Source of the DNA: Bimastos eiseni
Taxonomy: Eukaryota; Annelida; Clitellata; Crassiclitellata; Lumbricidae
Reading direction: 5' to 3'
Assembly: GCA_959347315.1 (NCBI GenBank)
Contig: OY365810.1
Span: 23,916,304 to 23,980,303 of the forward strand
Length of the DNA stretch: 64,000 nt
The position numbers and the translations under genes were made by a program. The notes under the pieces are model-generated. The model was not told where the DNA came from. It did no database searches and saw only the letters and a list, made by a program, of their open reading frames with translations. This document shows positions 22,471-35,950 of this stretch, in pieces. Every line of letters begins with the position of its first letter. Position 1 is the first letter of the stretch.

Positions 22471-25400
22471 TTAGGCAACCGTGAATGAAGCTTCAAGGAT
22501 ATTTGAAGGGGCATTTGTCACCTGGTTAGGCTGTTGACCACCAGCATATACTTTCATCACTCCTGAAACAGAAAGCGATAACAATTACTAACTTCATAAA
22601 GACGACAATTGGCAACCTAGACGGGTGAAAAAACCCGCGATATTTCTTGGAAGATTTAGTTTTAGAATAGGCCTACATGTAAGTAAGTAAGTAAATTAGT
22701 AAGTAGTAAGCGAGTAAGTAAATAAGGTAGGCAGGTAAGGTAAGTAAGTAAGTAAATGAGTAAATTCTTTTATCAGAAGTCTACCATTGTAGGGATAGAG
22801 GGACATGGTTTGGTCATTAAACTGCTGTCATCTGTTCAAGGTTTATTTGAAGCATATATCATAAAAGCATGTAACTGGACTTACAAATGCACATGGAGAG
22901 CATGTTAAACAAGCAAATTATATAGTTATATACATTATACATGCATGAATACCCACAATCATACATACATTATACATAGGCCAACATATAGTTAACTAGG
23001 CATTATGTAAGTGAAAAAACCTTTCAAAGTAATTGTGTAAGACGTCAAATTACTTTTCAAAACATTTCTTTCTTTTCTTAATGAGCATTGCATGCGTTAT
23101 CTATTCGGTGATCTATCGTTATTTCGCCTCAAATTATTCGCCTATTGCAGCGTATAGTTTCAGCGACCAAATTAACATGAACGTCATTTCAACGTTATTC
23201 ATTGCTAAATAGCATTAATAATTCTACAACAACCAGAAATCCAAATTTGCAGGAAGAAACTTGATTTACATGGTGCTAAATCTGACATTCCCTGGCATTG
23301 GGTAGTTCTCTAATTTCAATGGTTGTTTGTTGTGGAATAGACGTTAGAAACTACAATTTCTGTTGTTATGTTGTTATATCTAACACATTTTTGAAACTAC
23401 ACGTGTACACCAATTTTATAAAAGCACGCCTGTGTGTTACAAGATGAAAGTGGAATAATGGTGGAATTGGGGACGATGAAGCGATAGAGGCACCTACGTG
23501 TCTGGAACCTATGTGTCTGCCTTCACTCTGGCTCTCGACCTCTAAATTAATTCGGCAGGTTTTTGTAAAATTAATGTAACGGAACTAGGTGTGGCGCTCG
23601 GCGTGTAAACACCGAGCGTGGCTACCTAAGTGCGATTTCGATTTTATGTTCACCTTTGGCTAGTTTTTGGACTTAATAAATAGTCTCTTGGAAACACTTG
23701 TGCTGCTGTTCCCAACTTGCAGCCCAGCAAACATTTACTAAATTACTCAAATCGCATTTGTTAAGATCTGACGGGTAGCTACGTCTAGCGCCTTCGAGAG
23801 GTTCTAATAAGACGCTATATAAATATCTATAGCCAGACACATGCACATATCATACATACAAACAAATGATCAAATGTTTCTTAGCTCATTTTCTGCAAGT
23901 CACAGCAATGTAGAAATTTACATCTACGATTACCTTTAACGTAAGTCCACCCGTTGTTCCCCCAAACGGCAATCCTTTCTGGTGTGATAGCCATGTTCAG
24001 CAGCTTGTGTTCCCCAGCCTTTAATGTCTCACGAGAAAAGGCGACTAACTGGAGCTTGGGAACTATAAGGTCAGTGATTGGCCAAGAGACGTAGACCTGA
24101 ATCACCTGTAACACATTTTTTTTAATTTACAAAGAATGCAATTACACAATTATTTAAAAAAATCATTTCTCGCTTCTTTATTGTCAACCGTTTTGCACTC
24201 CCTAGCCATTCAAGCCTCTGTCTTGGCTTCTAGTGAACGTGTATCATAAGTACATACTGAGTTACTGACGACACATGAAATACATGCTCAAAACAAACAA
24301 ATTAATCATTTGCAATGTATTGCTAGATATAGCATTTACTATAGATCGTAGCTAGGCTGTAGAAATATTAAGATGCGCATGGACATTGGCAAATAATTTG
24401 ACCTAAAAACTTAGGATATATAGTTCCCTTTTAGTTCATCGCTAGATCTTTATATATATAGATATATGTTAGCATATATATATTAGTATATATATATATT
24501 AGTATATATATATTAGTATATATATATTAGTATATATATATTAGTATATATATAGCACAAAGTACACCTATCATAATTGTATTATAGGCATATGATGTGC
24601 TATTAAATTCATTCCTGTTCGGACCACTTGCGATTAAAAAACATTTATTTGACTAATTAAAATTATCAAATTTCTTTAGTATTGTCATCGTGTGATCAAG
24701 GTAGCAACATGCACGCCTATTACATTTTGAAATACATTTATTTGCCAAATACAGGAATTGAACGGGTAAATTAAATAAAGATTTTGAGAGTTACTCGCAT
24801 AACGAATTATATCATCCACTCATATCAAGTAGATCTTGTATAAAATCAAAGTAGTTCTTTTTGCACAACCAGTCCATGGGTTACTTAATCAACTTCTGCA
24901 CTGCATCCCTAAGCCTACTTGATAGGGATTTACAAAGGTGAAAGAGAACGAATCGCTGCACTAACTAGTGAACTTAATCGCCTATTAAGGAATATATTCA
25001 CCAACTATCACTCCTACTGTTGAAGAGCTGTTTATTGGGCCTGACTCAAATGAATCTGTCTTCTCTTCGATATTGTCGTACCCAGCATTGTAATTCACGA
25101 GTTAGGCCAACCACCAATCCATCCGAGAAAGTTGATACTAGTAGTATACCCCAAACCCCGCTTGTACCAAACCGCAGGACTACTATTTCCTTTACTACGA
25201 CAATGCTTTATTACTAGAATGTTGTAAGCTTAGCTAATATTTGAGTATCGCAAACACCTTTCTATTAATTATTATCAGCAAATTTATAACTCGATATTTT
25301 TTCAATACTTTCAATTATAGATGTCCCATTGTGCGTTTGCATAATGGTGTATAAAAGATCATACTTGCTTAACTTACTTATATAGCCTACACAATTTGAA

Positions 25401-28400
25401 CTCAGAAATCTGGTATCTTATTCTTCATTTGATGCAATTCTTGTGATCACTTACTTCATCAGCGTCGAACTTTCCAGCGTTTAGAACTCCAACAGTCACT
25501 GTGATATTCTGTCCTCCAGTGATCTTTTCAGTTGACATAGTCAGTGATGTGTAGAAGAATTTCGTGTAGGAGAGACCGTAGCCAAATGGATAGAGTGGTT
25601 CGCCATTGTAATATCTGTACGTATGTCCTGTCATATCGTAATTGGTTATCTCCGGAACCTAGGCAAAATTAGTAGGATAAGGGATAACCATTTTCCTGTA
25701 TAGTTATAATAGGGCAAGAAAGCAAGAATAAAATCGAATGCATATCAAAATCTCTAATGAATCTTAGAGCGATAATAAGGAATCTAAATTATTCTTTAAA
25801 ATTTTTGTTAGTAACAATTCAAATATGCAGAGCCATAGACTAATTATGAAAAGTACACATGCAAAATGAATAATACACATGCAATTTGATGAATGCTAAT
25901 GCAAGTGAAGAATATATATGCAATATGCAGAATACCCTTGCAATATGATAAATACAGATGCAATATGAAGAATACAAACGCAATAATTTTGAAGATTGAG
26001 GAATACACAAGAAATATGAAGAGCACACATTGCAATATGAAGAAAACACATACAATATGAAGAGCACACATTGCAATATGAAGAAAACACATGCAATATG
26101 AAGAGCACACATTGCAATATGAAGAAAACACATGCAATATGAAGAATACACACGAAATAGGCCTATGAAGAATACGGTACACAATTGAGCTAGTTAGTTA
26201 CTGTGAAGTTCGAGTGACCGACTGATCAGCTTTCCACGTGACAGACAAAGAAACAAAGAAATGTAGGCAGACAGACAGACAGACTCAAATACTCCACACG
26301 CAGAGTTCGTGGAGTTCCAAGCCGCCGAATGCTTTTCGACTCAACAGTGGGCCAACAATCGACTTCCTGATTAACATGGTAGAGTGGAATTTGTGCTAAG
26401 AAGGCCAAAGTTGTCGCTGTGTGCGTTTACCTTTGAAGTCGCCATTAGATCATTAATACAATAACACATTGAAAAACCCGCGATGCATAAAATATTCGTA
26501 TGCTTAAATGCAGGAAACAGCAAATTTGCAAACGACGTCGCGGAGTGTCAGAACCATGAATTAAGACAACATATCAAATGGTCCACCGAAACGTAGATGT
26601 TTCTAGTTCTTTGGGATCATGTCGTACGAGCATAAAACGACGACTTGAGACGCAATGAAGCGTAGAGATTAATAGATGACGAAACTAATGACTATGTGAA
26701 TCTTAGCCATGCATTGCGCTTGTTTTCATGTTCAATTTGTTGACGATCTATTATAACTTTTGCATTGTAATGCTTTGCTATTGTAAAGGTTTGACGCATG
26801 AGCATCACATTATTGGGATGAATGGGTAATATGTGGAGGCTGGCTGCTGTGGTACCGATCATGGATGGCATGCAGTCAAGGTCACGGCTGGGAAGCCAAT
26901 GCATGCATTGTAAACCATTTTATAAACGAATTCCATGCCCACCACGATAAGTCTATGTACAAAAAAACATAGATTATCATGAAACACTAATTATAAGCAG
27001 AAAGCCTACATTACACAACCATTACGCTTGATTGATATTCTCCACTCCGTTCCAGCACTCAAATAAAGTTAAAGTAATTGCGAGGCCTAATGAACTGTCT
27101 TGCTTGTGTGGCATAAGGATGGTCCGATTTTAGGCTTGACTTTCATTAAGGTGACCAAATTTCTTTTTGCCATAAAGGTGTAGAAAAAAATAATTATCCA
27201 CACCTGTTTTAAGTAGCTTGGCCAAGTGGCAGGCAGTCTGCCAGCCGGAACGGAGTTGATGCCACCCGATGCTGTCAGTGTCTTGTAGATTGCTTCACCT
27301 GTCGCTTGTGCCGGATAAAAACATTCCACTATGGCGGAAACCTTTGGATTGAGCTTAGCCCAGGTGATGTCGAGAGGACCACCATTAAATAGAAGAAGAA
27401 TCACCGGCTTGCCGTTTGCTAAATGCAAAAAACATTTTCTTTGTTTTAAGAATAGTAGAAAATCAGGTTGCGGTAGGTATAATTTACTGTTTAAATAACT
27501 AGTGTGTTAAACAAATTAATAAAATACAAAATTATGTTCTTAAACTATGTTCGTGACACATAGTTTTATTTCTTCAAGAGTCTTGTTGTCTGAAATGCAT
27601 GTGTTTGTGTGCTCGTCAAAACCCACTTCATACATGAGTGATTGGCTAAAATAACAGAGGTTAAAGACAAAGTTACCTTGTTAGCTATTTCACAAAACGT
27701 TAAAGCATTAACGATGCCCTTGCATTACAAGTTCGATTAATGCAATGTTATGTTATATTTGAGTACTAGTACTTACTAGTACTAGTACTAGTACATACTA
27801 TACTAGTACTAGTACTAGTACATGATGATGATGATGATGGTGATGGTGACGACGACGACGACGATGATAATGATTATGATGATAACGATAATAATAATAA
27901 TAATAAATAATAATAATATTATTAATAATACTAATAATAATAATCTTCGTTTGATTTCAAGCTGACGAACCGCGGTATGATCACAAACTTTCACCTGAAA
28001 CGGACGATGTTAAACAACTATGTTACAGTATTATATCATAGTAGGCCTATCCTACGAATACCTATCCTACTATTAGTAGGATAGGCCTAGTAGAATTTAA
28101 CCTTCGACAGCAATGCAAGGCACACATAACGTTATGCACCTATATTTCTGTTCAAAGGCGTCTACAGTTTGGACACATAACAGACACCCGTAGGTTCTAC
28201 TTACCAACCCTGACTGCATCTAACAGTACTTCGAACTGTCTCCCAGGTAAGTTTATATCAGATCGATCGTTAGACTCGGACTCAAGCAGTAGTCCGGTGC
28301 CAAGTGTAACGATGACCAGATCTGCTCCAGCGACTGCCTTCGTTACAACGTCAGCCGAATAGATTCCACATTTCACGTCATTACAGCCAGAAACAGCTTC

Positions 28401-30270
28401 CACTGTCTTCGCCAACTTGGCAAGACCTTCAGCTACGGTCGTCGTGAACTGTTTGGTAATAACGGGTGAGTAGTCGCCAAAGATCTGGTCTGACTCGTTT
28501 GCATAAGGTCCAACGATCTGTTGTCGACAGAATAAAATTATTATTTTATTAAATGAAACACAGATCAGAAGTTTTAGTGATATCATAACACAATTACTGT
28601 TTTATATTCTTAAATGTGCTAATTAAGTTTCTAGTAGGATAGGCCTACACAGGCTCTTATCACTTACGGACAGGCCCGTCTTTAGTTATTGGCGATATAG
28701 GCGGCTGGCTAGAGCGGCATTTTTCCAAGGGGCGGCAAATTTGGGCGTAATATTTTTTTATTGTTTTAAACTTGTAACGTCAGAAGTTCTGGGTCTGCAT
28801 TGAAACTTAATTTTCATCTCATTTACCAGGTCATTATTGATATTCTCAAAAAACTTTATTTTAAATTTCTTTATACCACCAATCCAAAATTATATTTCTG
28901 TTAGCTATTTCGGTGGGCTATAATCACCGCCCAAAGATTTGCAAGCAGCAAAATTTGTTAACAAATTGTCTTCCAGTGATATCTCCGTTTTAGCATATCT
29001 CAAGATCGCTTGTTTGGTTTGGCTACAATACCTATCAACAGAAATATTGCTGAAGAGTTGGATCTGACAGAAATAATTCGTTAATTTGCTTCTGCAAAAT
29101 GCAAGAAAAGCTTTTTTCTTTAAAAATCAATATTATTATTAAATAATTATCACTGAAACCCCCTTAAATCTGATTCTGGAGGTTGGATACGTAGGCCCTA
29201 TGTAAGTCTATATTTATAAATGGATCATTTAATGATTTGATTCTTAAACATCTTTCGACTTCATGAACTGAAATTATGGAGCTATAGTTGGTACTGCCTG
29301 CATACTAGACTTGCTGCTTTGTAAATTGTGTTTTAATCATTTTAAGCTTAAATGTGTAACAATAATTGTAATTTTTTAGCAAAACTAACAATGTATTTTA
29401 TTTACTGTAGTCAATATTCAATAGAACATGTTACTTTCCATGAAAATTAGTTAAACAAAACAAGCGGACAGAGGCGGCATTTTTTTGTCCTTGTCTAAAG
29501 CTCAAAACTACCTAAGGCCGGCCCTGCTTACGGGAATCACCAACAAAACTTCGGCAATACCTTAGACACATGAGAAGATTCAAACCGAGTTTCAGACAGA
29601 TATCTCAGATTTACTTTCAGAAAGCGTCAACCATTACACCTCATTATTTACGTTTAGGCCTATGTATCTGAATGGCTATAGACGAGGAAGGGTAGAAGGA
29701 GAATACGAGGAAGAGGGAAAACGATAGAATGAGTGAGAGACGGATAACAAATTTGATTCTATTCATTCAAAGCTTACAGCCAGCTTGTTGAAGATTCCCT
29801 TGGGAAGTGGCAGTACGTTTTCGTCGTTCTTCAGCAGAACGAATGATTTCATTGCGACCTGAAGTGCAAGTTCGCGATGAGCGACACTCTGTACGTATGA
29901 CATATCGATGGCGTTATATGGATTCATTTCCTCGGGATCAAATTCACCCAAACGCATACGAGTGTACATCAGAGGCCTGACGTTATCTCGGATCTCTTTC
30001 TCAGTCAGAAGACCCGCCTTCATCGCATTCACAGTCGAATCATAGATATTGCTGCCCAGTTCAAGGTTGCATCCAGCCTTGATGCTGGCGGCCACCGTTT
30101 CCTCCGGGGTCTTGAGATATTTGTGTTGGCTGATAATGTTTGAAATAGCACCAGCATCACTGACGATGTAACCGTTGAAGCCCCATTCGTTACGAGTAAT
30201 ATTCGTCAGCAGCTGCTGATTGGCGCAAGCTGGCACGCCGTTGATCCTATAAATCATAGCAATGCGCAAC

Positions 30271-30301
<31 letters not shown>

Positions 30302-33300
30302 CTCTATTAATCGATCGAGCTTTCGATCGGTCAATCAATCAATCACTTCAATCGCAAGTAGTCTATTCAGCAATTCGAAAACTTCAAACATAAGAACATA
30401 AAATTTGCATTGATTATCGGTCGCCCGAGAAACCCAATTATCCAAACAAAAGGGCCAGCTAGTTTGGGATACCCCGATAAGCATAGAATTGAAGAAAAAC
30501 AAGTGATGGCCGTTATATTTGAAAGGAGATCTGTTAGTCATAGTCACTCAGTGATAACGCAGATCGCGATCTTAATAGCTAATACTTACCTAATATCTAA
30601 TCAAAATCTTTCTCTACAGGCGATAATATATCAGGCATATATAGCAAGGATGTCTCACAAACACAGGCAATGTCTATTTTCTTACAGTATCAACGTCGAT
30701 ACACGTGTTGGCTATAATGAATCAGAAAAGTTGAAGCTGATTTGATATAACAGTTTCTTCAGTTTCAAGAGGGATATGTTGAGAGCCTCGTGGTTTATGA
30801 GATTATGCGATTTCGCAATTTTTCGCATCAATTGGCGGTTTGCGCATAAACTCCTAAATGTTAAGTTCTCGTAAATTGTTGCATAAAGTTCGGAAATGTC
30901 GGTAAGTGTCAACTATAATAATTGGCTTGTCCACGCAATTATTAGCTTATAGAGTCTATAGTTTTACAGAACAGACGACGTTATTGCTGATTGCAAAGGA
31001 CTAGTGGAGTCGTCGGGGTATATGCGATTATGCGATTTTTCGCATAATTTGAAAACAATTTTCGCTTAATCCACTGGGCCTAGATCACATGCTGTGTGTA
31101 GATAGCCAGATATTATGTGCGCATACATATTTACAAAATGATAGTAACGAATGGACCTAAGAATTTGATAATTAACTTAAGGTATGTAACACTGTTTCAT
31201 GTAGTGAAACTAAGTAGGCCTGGATTATCGTAATTGTAAGCTTTCATTGACATAATGTGCATGTTATTATGTTGTTATGAATGGTTTATGTTGTTTTTCA
31301 TTACGGTGCCATGTCTTTCGACAGTTCATAGGCATGGCTGTTCTTTTTATAAGTCTTTTTATAAGTCTGTGATGCATTATAGACATAGGCCTACCTGTTG
31401 TAGCTGCACATCATATTATAGGTTCCAGCTTCTACACACATTTTGAATTGAGGAAGGAAAGTCATTCTCCAGTCCCTCATTGACACCTGCAGACATTCAG
31501 AAGAGCATGAAAACATGAACAAAGATTTTAAACTGTGCAATTCACGCGGCAATTGCCATGGAAGCAGCTGAAATAGGATTACGCTTGACTATCTAACCAT
31601 TTTATTATAGATTTAATATAATATTAATGATAGGTTTCTTTCTGCTAGAAATTCTTAGATTATAATACCGAACTTTAATTATTGTATAAGAAAAGAAGAA
31701 AAGACCTGGCCCACCGCCCAATCGTGGCAATATTTGTTCTATTCAACCTGAATTAATTGGCCTTTGAATCATATACTAAAGACGGTTAACCTTATACACA
31801 GTCTACATAGCTTAATGGTAAAATAATGGATACAAGAGGGAGGAAATATTTTGACTCATTGCCGCACCTTGGCATCGAAGCTACTTCTTGAAACAGGAAT
31901 GTTCTCTGGCCCATTGTAAGCATCGAAGTGTTTACAACCGGCGTTGGCTCGTACGTAGCGGGTGTGGTTACCTTGAAGACCACGGACATATCCCTGGGAG
32001 AGTTTTCCTGAAAGGTATGGATCCTCTCCGTATGTCTCCTACAAAATAAAATTGTCGATGCAGCTGTAAAATTCAAGTGATCTCAACTCTAAGAAACCCA
32101 AAGGAATTAATTGCGAGTATACTCTTTTTTATAAACAATTCAATTTATTAGGGCGCTAAAACGGAATAACACGCTTAAAACACTAATTTTATTGTTGATG
32201 AATACTAATCTTAATAATGGTCCAGAAAATAGTTTTACCGGCCAGTCTGAAGTTTTGAAGGGTTCGACTTCGGCTTGGGAATTAACCCACATTTTTGGAA
32301 ACGTTATTGTGTACGTAATCAGAAAAACAATGTTTCCATTTGCTCTGGTACCTACATGGCCGCCATCTTGGATTTTACCAAATGGCCGCCATAAAAAAGG
32401 GTTTCGTCAATATCTCAGCGTCCATATCACTTAGAAATATGACTTTGACGGCTTAACTACCATTTCCAGGGCCAACGAATCCAATGATACTAGTTGCAGC
32501 CATATAGATAACAACTAATCTGCAACTAGTATCATTGGATTCGTTGGCAGAATGTTTACCGGATTTCTGCCCCAGAGAGGATGTCTCATGATGTTGATGA
32601 CTGGGCTGAAGCAACTGAGTCCTCCATCCGTCTGGTACTTCCCCTGCTTCCGATTCCCATTCCAATGGGCACGCACTTCATAGGAAGTAGCTTCAGCTAC
32701 ATCGTAAACCGAATCAGGGCTGGAAAATAAAACGACAAGGTCATTAATTTTTCTATTTCGACCGATGAACCATTCAGTACCATATATTTTTTAACCAAAT
32801 TATTCTAACATAGTACTTAACCTGAAACCGGTCGAATCAATTAAATAAACGGCGTAATAGAAAAACGAAACTTAAGATGGTATTTTACACAGGGCTTAAT
32901 TACCAGCGGAATAACATTGCACTTATTGCCGATAACGAGTTTAAATTAATTAACTCATTTAATTAAGAGATTTAAATAGCACCCCTTCATGATAATCTAC
33001 TTAAGAGTCTTAAACGATCACGACATTATATGACGTGCAGGATAAGGTCTACTAGGTCCAAGTGACCCTCGCCCAGAGCACAAAATAAAATAATTTGTTT
33101 TTTTTACTAGCAGCCATACATAATGCATTGCCCTAATAATTATTAGGCTCACGTAGCTATGCCAATGGTTAGTAATTTCTGTGCCTATATCAAATGCAAG
33201 ACATATTCAATCCTATATATGTAGGCCTGCAAAAGCCAAGCTTAGCGTACCTAAGGCTATACATGATGCTACTCATAGGCGTTACCTCAGGCTCAGGCCT

Positions 33301-33876
33301 GAACACACAAAAATAAAGTAGAAATTAACTCACATCCAGGCATTTCCATAATTACGTAGATGGTATATGTGCCAATGGCTAAAAGTTTACATGCTTATAA
33401 GGCCTACAGCGAAATGCCAGACATAACTAACTCTATGCGCAAAGCTATACATAATGCCACTCTAGATGTTACGTTAAGCTAATGCCATAGCCAAGTTAAT
33501 ACAATCTTTACCTGAAGGTTGCTGCTAATCCGATGGCCATTGGGAATGCTGTACCGTTCGTGTGTCCATCTCCGTGCAGGCACTCAGTTATCCAGATATA
33601 CGGCTTAATATTTAGTCTAGGAATCGCCGGCGTTTGTCCTCCATACACAGCCTTCGTTTGGGGTACGATGTCCTCAACGCTAAGCCTTGAAACTAGGTCA
33701 TCCACCCTCTCATTCCACGGCAGAGTGGGATCCTGGAACGGATATGTTCCTAGATTTTCCAGTTCTTCCTTAACATTCCAGCCATGCTGGTCACGGTAAA
33801 TGAGTTTCCTCGCCTCGATTGGCAAAATGGCCAGGAGGCAGATCGCAACCGCAAGCACCGCCGTCTTCATTCCCAT
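22471..33876 (-). CDS. Secreted GH3 beta-xylosidase-like glycosidase, paralogue B, 10 exons
   Basis: Exons in coding order: 33512-33876, 32560-32719, 31868-32038, 31395-31486, 29778-30246, 28205-28517, 27204-27418, 25455-25658, 23934-24105, 22471-22562. Nine exons equal paralogue A in length; exon 1 is 6 nt longer in the signal peptide, giving 750 aa. All phases close and no stop interrupts. The catalytic set is retained: ETYGEDP, CKHFDA, SDAGA (nucleophile D293), LESESNDR with the acid/base Glu, NLPGRQ and PFGYGLSYT, then the fibronectin-III-like tail. Differences from A that may matter are YNG instead of HGG after KHFDA, TDGGLS instead of TDVGLS, and GTGLLLES instead of GTGRKLES. These lie near active-site motifs and could alter specificity (inference). 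The 3' end reads FTVA instead of FTVV. Confidence 0.93.
23575..23850. mobile_element. LTR-like plus GCGCC-module insertion private to paralogue B
   Basis: Absent at the matching place in paralogue A (about 8260-8290). It starts TGTAACGGAACTAGG, has a hairpin (GCTCGGCG with CACCGAGC), an AATAAA near 23676, and ends with a reversed copy of the TTTATATAGCG module (about 23785-23830). This may be a solo-LTR fragment next to a hairpin element. Low certainty on type. Confidence 0.35.
24453..24555. repeat. TATTAGTATATATA microsatellite, intron 8 of paralogue B
   Basis: Repeated TATATATATTAGTA units; paralogue A has only a short ATATATGCATATG stretch in the same intron. Confidence 0.9.
25850..26190. 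repeat. 20-bp minisatellite in intron 7 of paralogue B with 41-bp higher-order units
   Basis: Same family as 10644-11200. The right half has evolved a composite 41-bp unit made of a 21-mer (AAGAGCACACATTGCAATATG) counted as 20+1 and a 20-mer (AAGAAAACACATGCAATATG), repeated three times at about 26018-26140. No SINE is present. Confidence 0.9.
27755..27945. repeat. ACTAGT and trinucleotide microsatellite cluster, intron 6 of paralogue B
   Basis: (ACTAGT)n at about 27765-27822 is followed by (GAT)n, (GAC)n and (AAT)n runs to about 27945. Paralogue A lacks the cluster at this point. Confidence 0.95.
28671..29526. mobile_element. Non-autonomous hAT-type element, 856 bp, intron 5 of paralogue B
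   Basis: It starts CAGGCCCGTCTTTAG and ends CTAAGGCCGGCCCTG, imperfect inverted termini with the CAG...CTG ends typical of hAT elements. It is flanked by near-perfect 8-bp repeats, CTTACGGA (28663-28670) and CTTACGGG (29527-29534). The unoccupied site is preserved in paralogue A as one CTTACGGA at 13338-13345. No transposase frame was seen. Confidence 0.85.
32115..32255. repeat. Dispersed repeat, copy 1 (intron 2 of paralogue B)
   Basis: This matches 57565-57705 nearly base for base: ATACTCTTTTTTATAAACAA, then CTAAAACGGAATAACA, GAATACTAATCTTAATAAT and GGCCAGTCTGAA. It is missing from paralogue A's intron 2. Family unknown. Confidence 0.7.
32471..32548. repeat. Perfect 28-bp inverted repeat with 22-nt loop
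   Basis: The left arm 32471-32498 begins GCCAACGAATCCAATGATAC, and 32521-32548 is its exact reverse complement. It lies in intron 2 of paralogue B, 12 bp from the exon 2 donor. Paralogue A has unrelated sequence there. Confidence 0.9.
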
Positions 33877-35016
33877 CGTATTCTTCTGCTTCTGTTGAAT
33901 GAATAACTGGCTAACTGGACCGTCACATGAACTTAAGTAGGTCTACATGCTCACATAGGGATGTCACTTAACCCCTCAGTCACGTGACCCTTCGCACGAT
34001 GTCGATCACAAGATGCCGATCATATGATCTTCATAAAGCCACTGACAGCCTGAGCATCAGAAAGACTGTTCTCTGGTTTTGTTTGTATTGTGACAACCAT
34101 TGCTACGACACAAGGAAATAAAATAGACTGTGCTTCATTTAGTACATGTAAACCGGCCCAGAGACGCACTCACCTGTCGGTGCACAGGGCGCGGACCGTG
34201 CAGGGCTCTCAAATCTCAGGGACCCCAAACGAATGAAGATATCTTTACAAATACACAAAATAACATGTTTAAGTTTAAGTTATTTTGAATATTAAGCTCT
34301 TTCTACATCTTGTCACTTATCATTTACATAAAATGTATTGTTACAATCATAATTGCTCTGTTCATTTATAGATCGATTGACACGATTAGCTACATTGGTA
34401 AGAGCATTTCAAGCGCTTCTGTGTAACGTTTTGCTTCCAGAAGGCGGCTTATACAATCATATTCTTGCGCTTTTAATCTAGGATCAAGTATCTTAAAATA
34501 CTTTGAAATAGCTTCAACAGTGTCGATAACACCAAAATGCTGGTTGAGCACACAAAGGGTTAAACACCCCCAGTCTCAGACTCAGTCTACGAGTTCACAA
34601 GAGCCCCAAAATGTTTGCGCTGTTGAGCCCAGTTTCTGTACACCACCGTTTGTATTTACTCGAATCGCTTATCAAAATGCCAGCCAATCGCAGCTCACCT
34701 GCCATTTCTGTGTAGCAAACACCTACGTGTACACAGCAGCGCCACAATCCTCTTGACTCTTGTAGCCTACAAACAGTTTAAGCACGCAGTATAATTATAG
34801 GCCTACATGTGTTGTTGATCAGTGATAGTTATTGCCACAATTTGTTAGCGCCAACATGAATAAGAATCTTAGTTAGGATAGGCCAATATATCAATTGGGG
34901 TCTTTGAGCGGAAATGAAGGGATTTGGAACTAGAGAGTAAGCCTATAGATGTCAAAGATTAGAATCACGCAATCTGTTGCGAGAACTGCCTGTTTTTTTA
35001 ATTCTGCACGAGGATG

Positions 35017-35063
<47 letters not shown>

Positions 35064-35070
35064 GTCTGCT
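35017..35070. repeat. (TA)n microsatellite
   Basis: About 54 bp of TA dinucleotide in the 5' flank of paralogue B. Confidence 0.97.
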
Positions 35071-35659
35071 TATTTTTCCTGTACTAACCAAAGGAATACC
35101 GTATGGCCGCCCCTTTTGCCCTCTCCAGTTTGCTACTCGCTGCGTTCATTAAGTTCAAATAATTGAGTGAACGTTGCTGCTTGTAAAACAAACTATAAAG
35201 CTAACGTTCTCTGCCATGGATTAAGAATGTCAAAGTTAGATCCTCTGGTCACTTCTGACTCCCTGAGAGAGAAGGAGTAGCTAGGATAAGAGGGAATATC
35301 GCTGGAAAGCCTATCATATCTATAGTCAGAATTATCTTACTTCAGCACTAGAAATGATCTGTCAGCGTTTGATTCCATAATCCCCAGGACAGACAAGAAT
35401 GGATACTAGAATGACTGACAATCCACTCGAAACTAAGCACCTCTTGAAGAATTTGTAGCCCCCCGATTTACCAGATCATCAGCCTTACAATCATCGACCG
35501 TAACGATACCCGCTCTGCTGCTCTGACCCTCGAGCCTCTCACCATCTGGAAACCAGACTTGAACCTCTTTTGGACTACTGTTCGGATAACCCTTACCACT
35601 TGACCCAGCGCTCGTGAATAAGCCTGCTCTGAGTTTTGCATTGGAGCGGCGCAATAAAT

Positions 35660-35950
35660 GTCTGGAGATTATCAATCAGTCAATCAATCAATCAATCAAT
35701 CAGTCAATTAGTCAGTCAGTCAATCAATCAATCAACCAACCAACCAACCATCCAACCATCCAATCAATCAATCAGTCAGTCAATCAGTCAGTCAGTCAGT
35801 CAGTCAGTCAGTCAGTCAGTCAGTCAGTCAGTCAGTCAGTCAGTCAGTCAGTCAGTCAGTCAGTCAGTCAGTCAGTCAGTCAGTCAATCAATCAATCAAT
35901 CAATCAATGCAATTTATATAGCGCCTCTTCAAGATAACTATTCAGATAAC
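35660..35950. repeat. CAAT/CAGT tetranucleotide array joined to a GCGCC module
   Basis: Mixed (CAAT)n and (CAGT)n with a pure CAGT core at about 35773-35884, then GCAATTTATATAGCGCCTCT and TCAAGATAACTATTCAG at 35909-35946. Long open frames here are artefacts of the 4-bp period. Confidence 0.9.

Larger units (their letters stand above)
21610..35345. repeat. Segmental tandem duplication, unit B
   Basis: Second copy of the block described at 5930-19995, same orientation. At its left end it has about 210 extra bases (about 21655-21870) resembling 51165-51290. It differs from unit A by private insertions (hAT element, LTR-like fragment, AT- and GAT-rich microsatellites). Confidence 0.85.
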
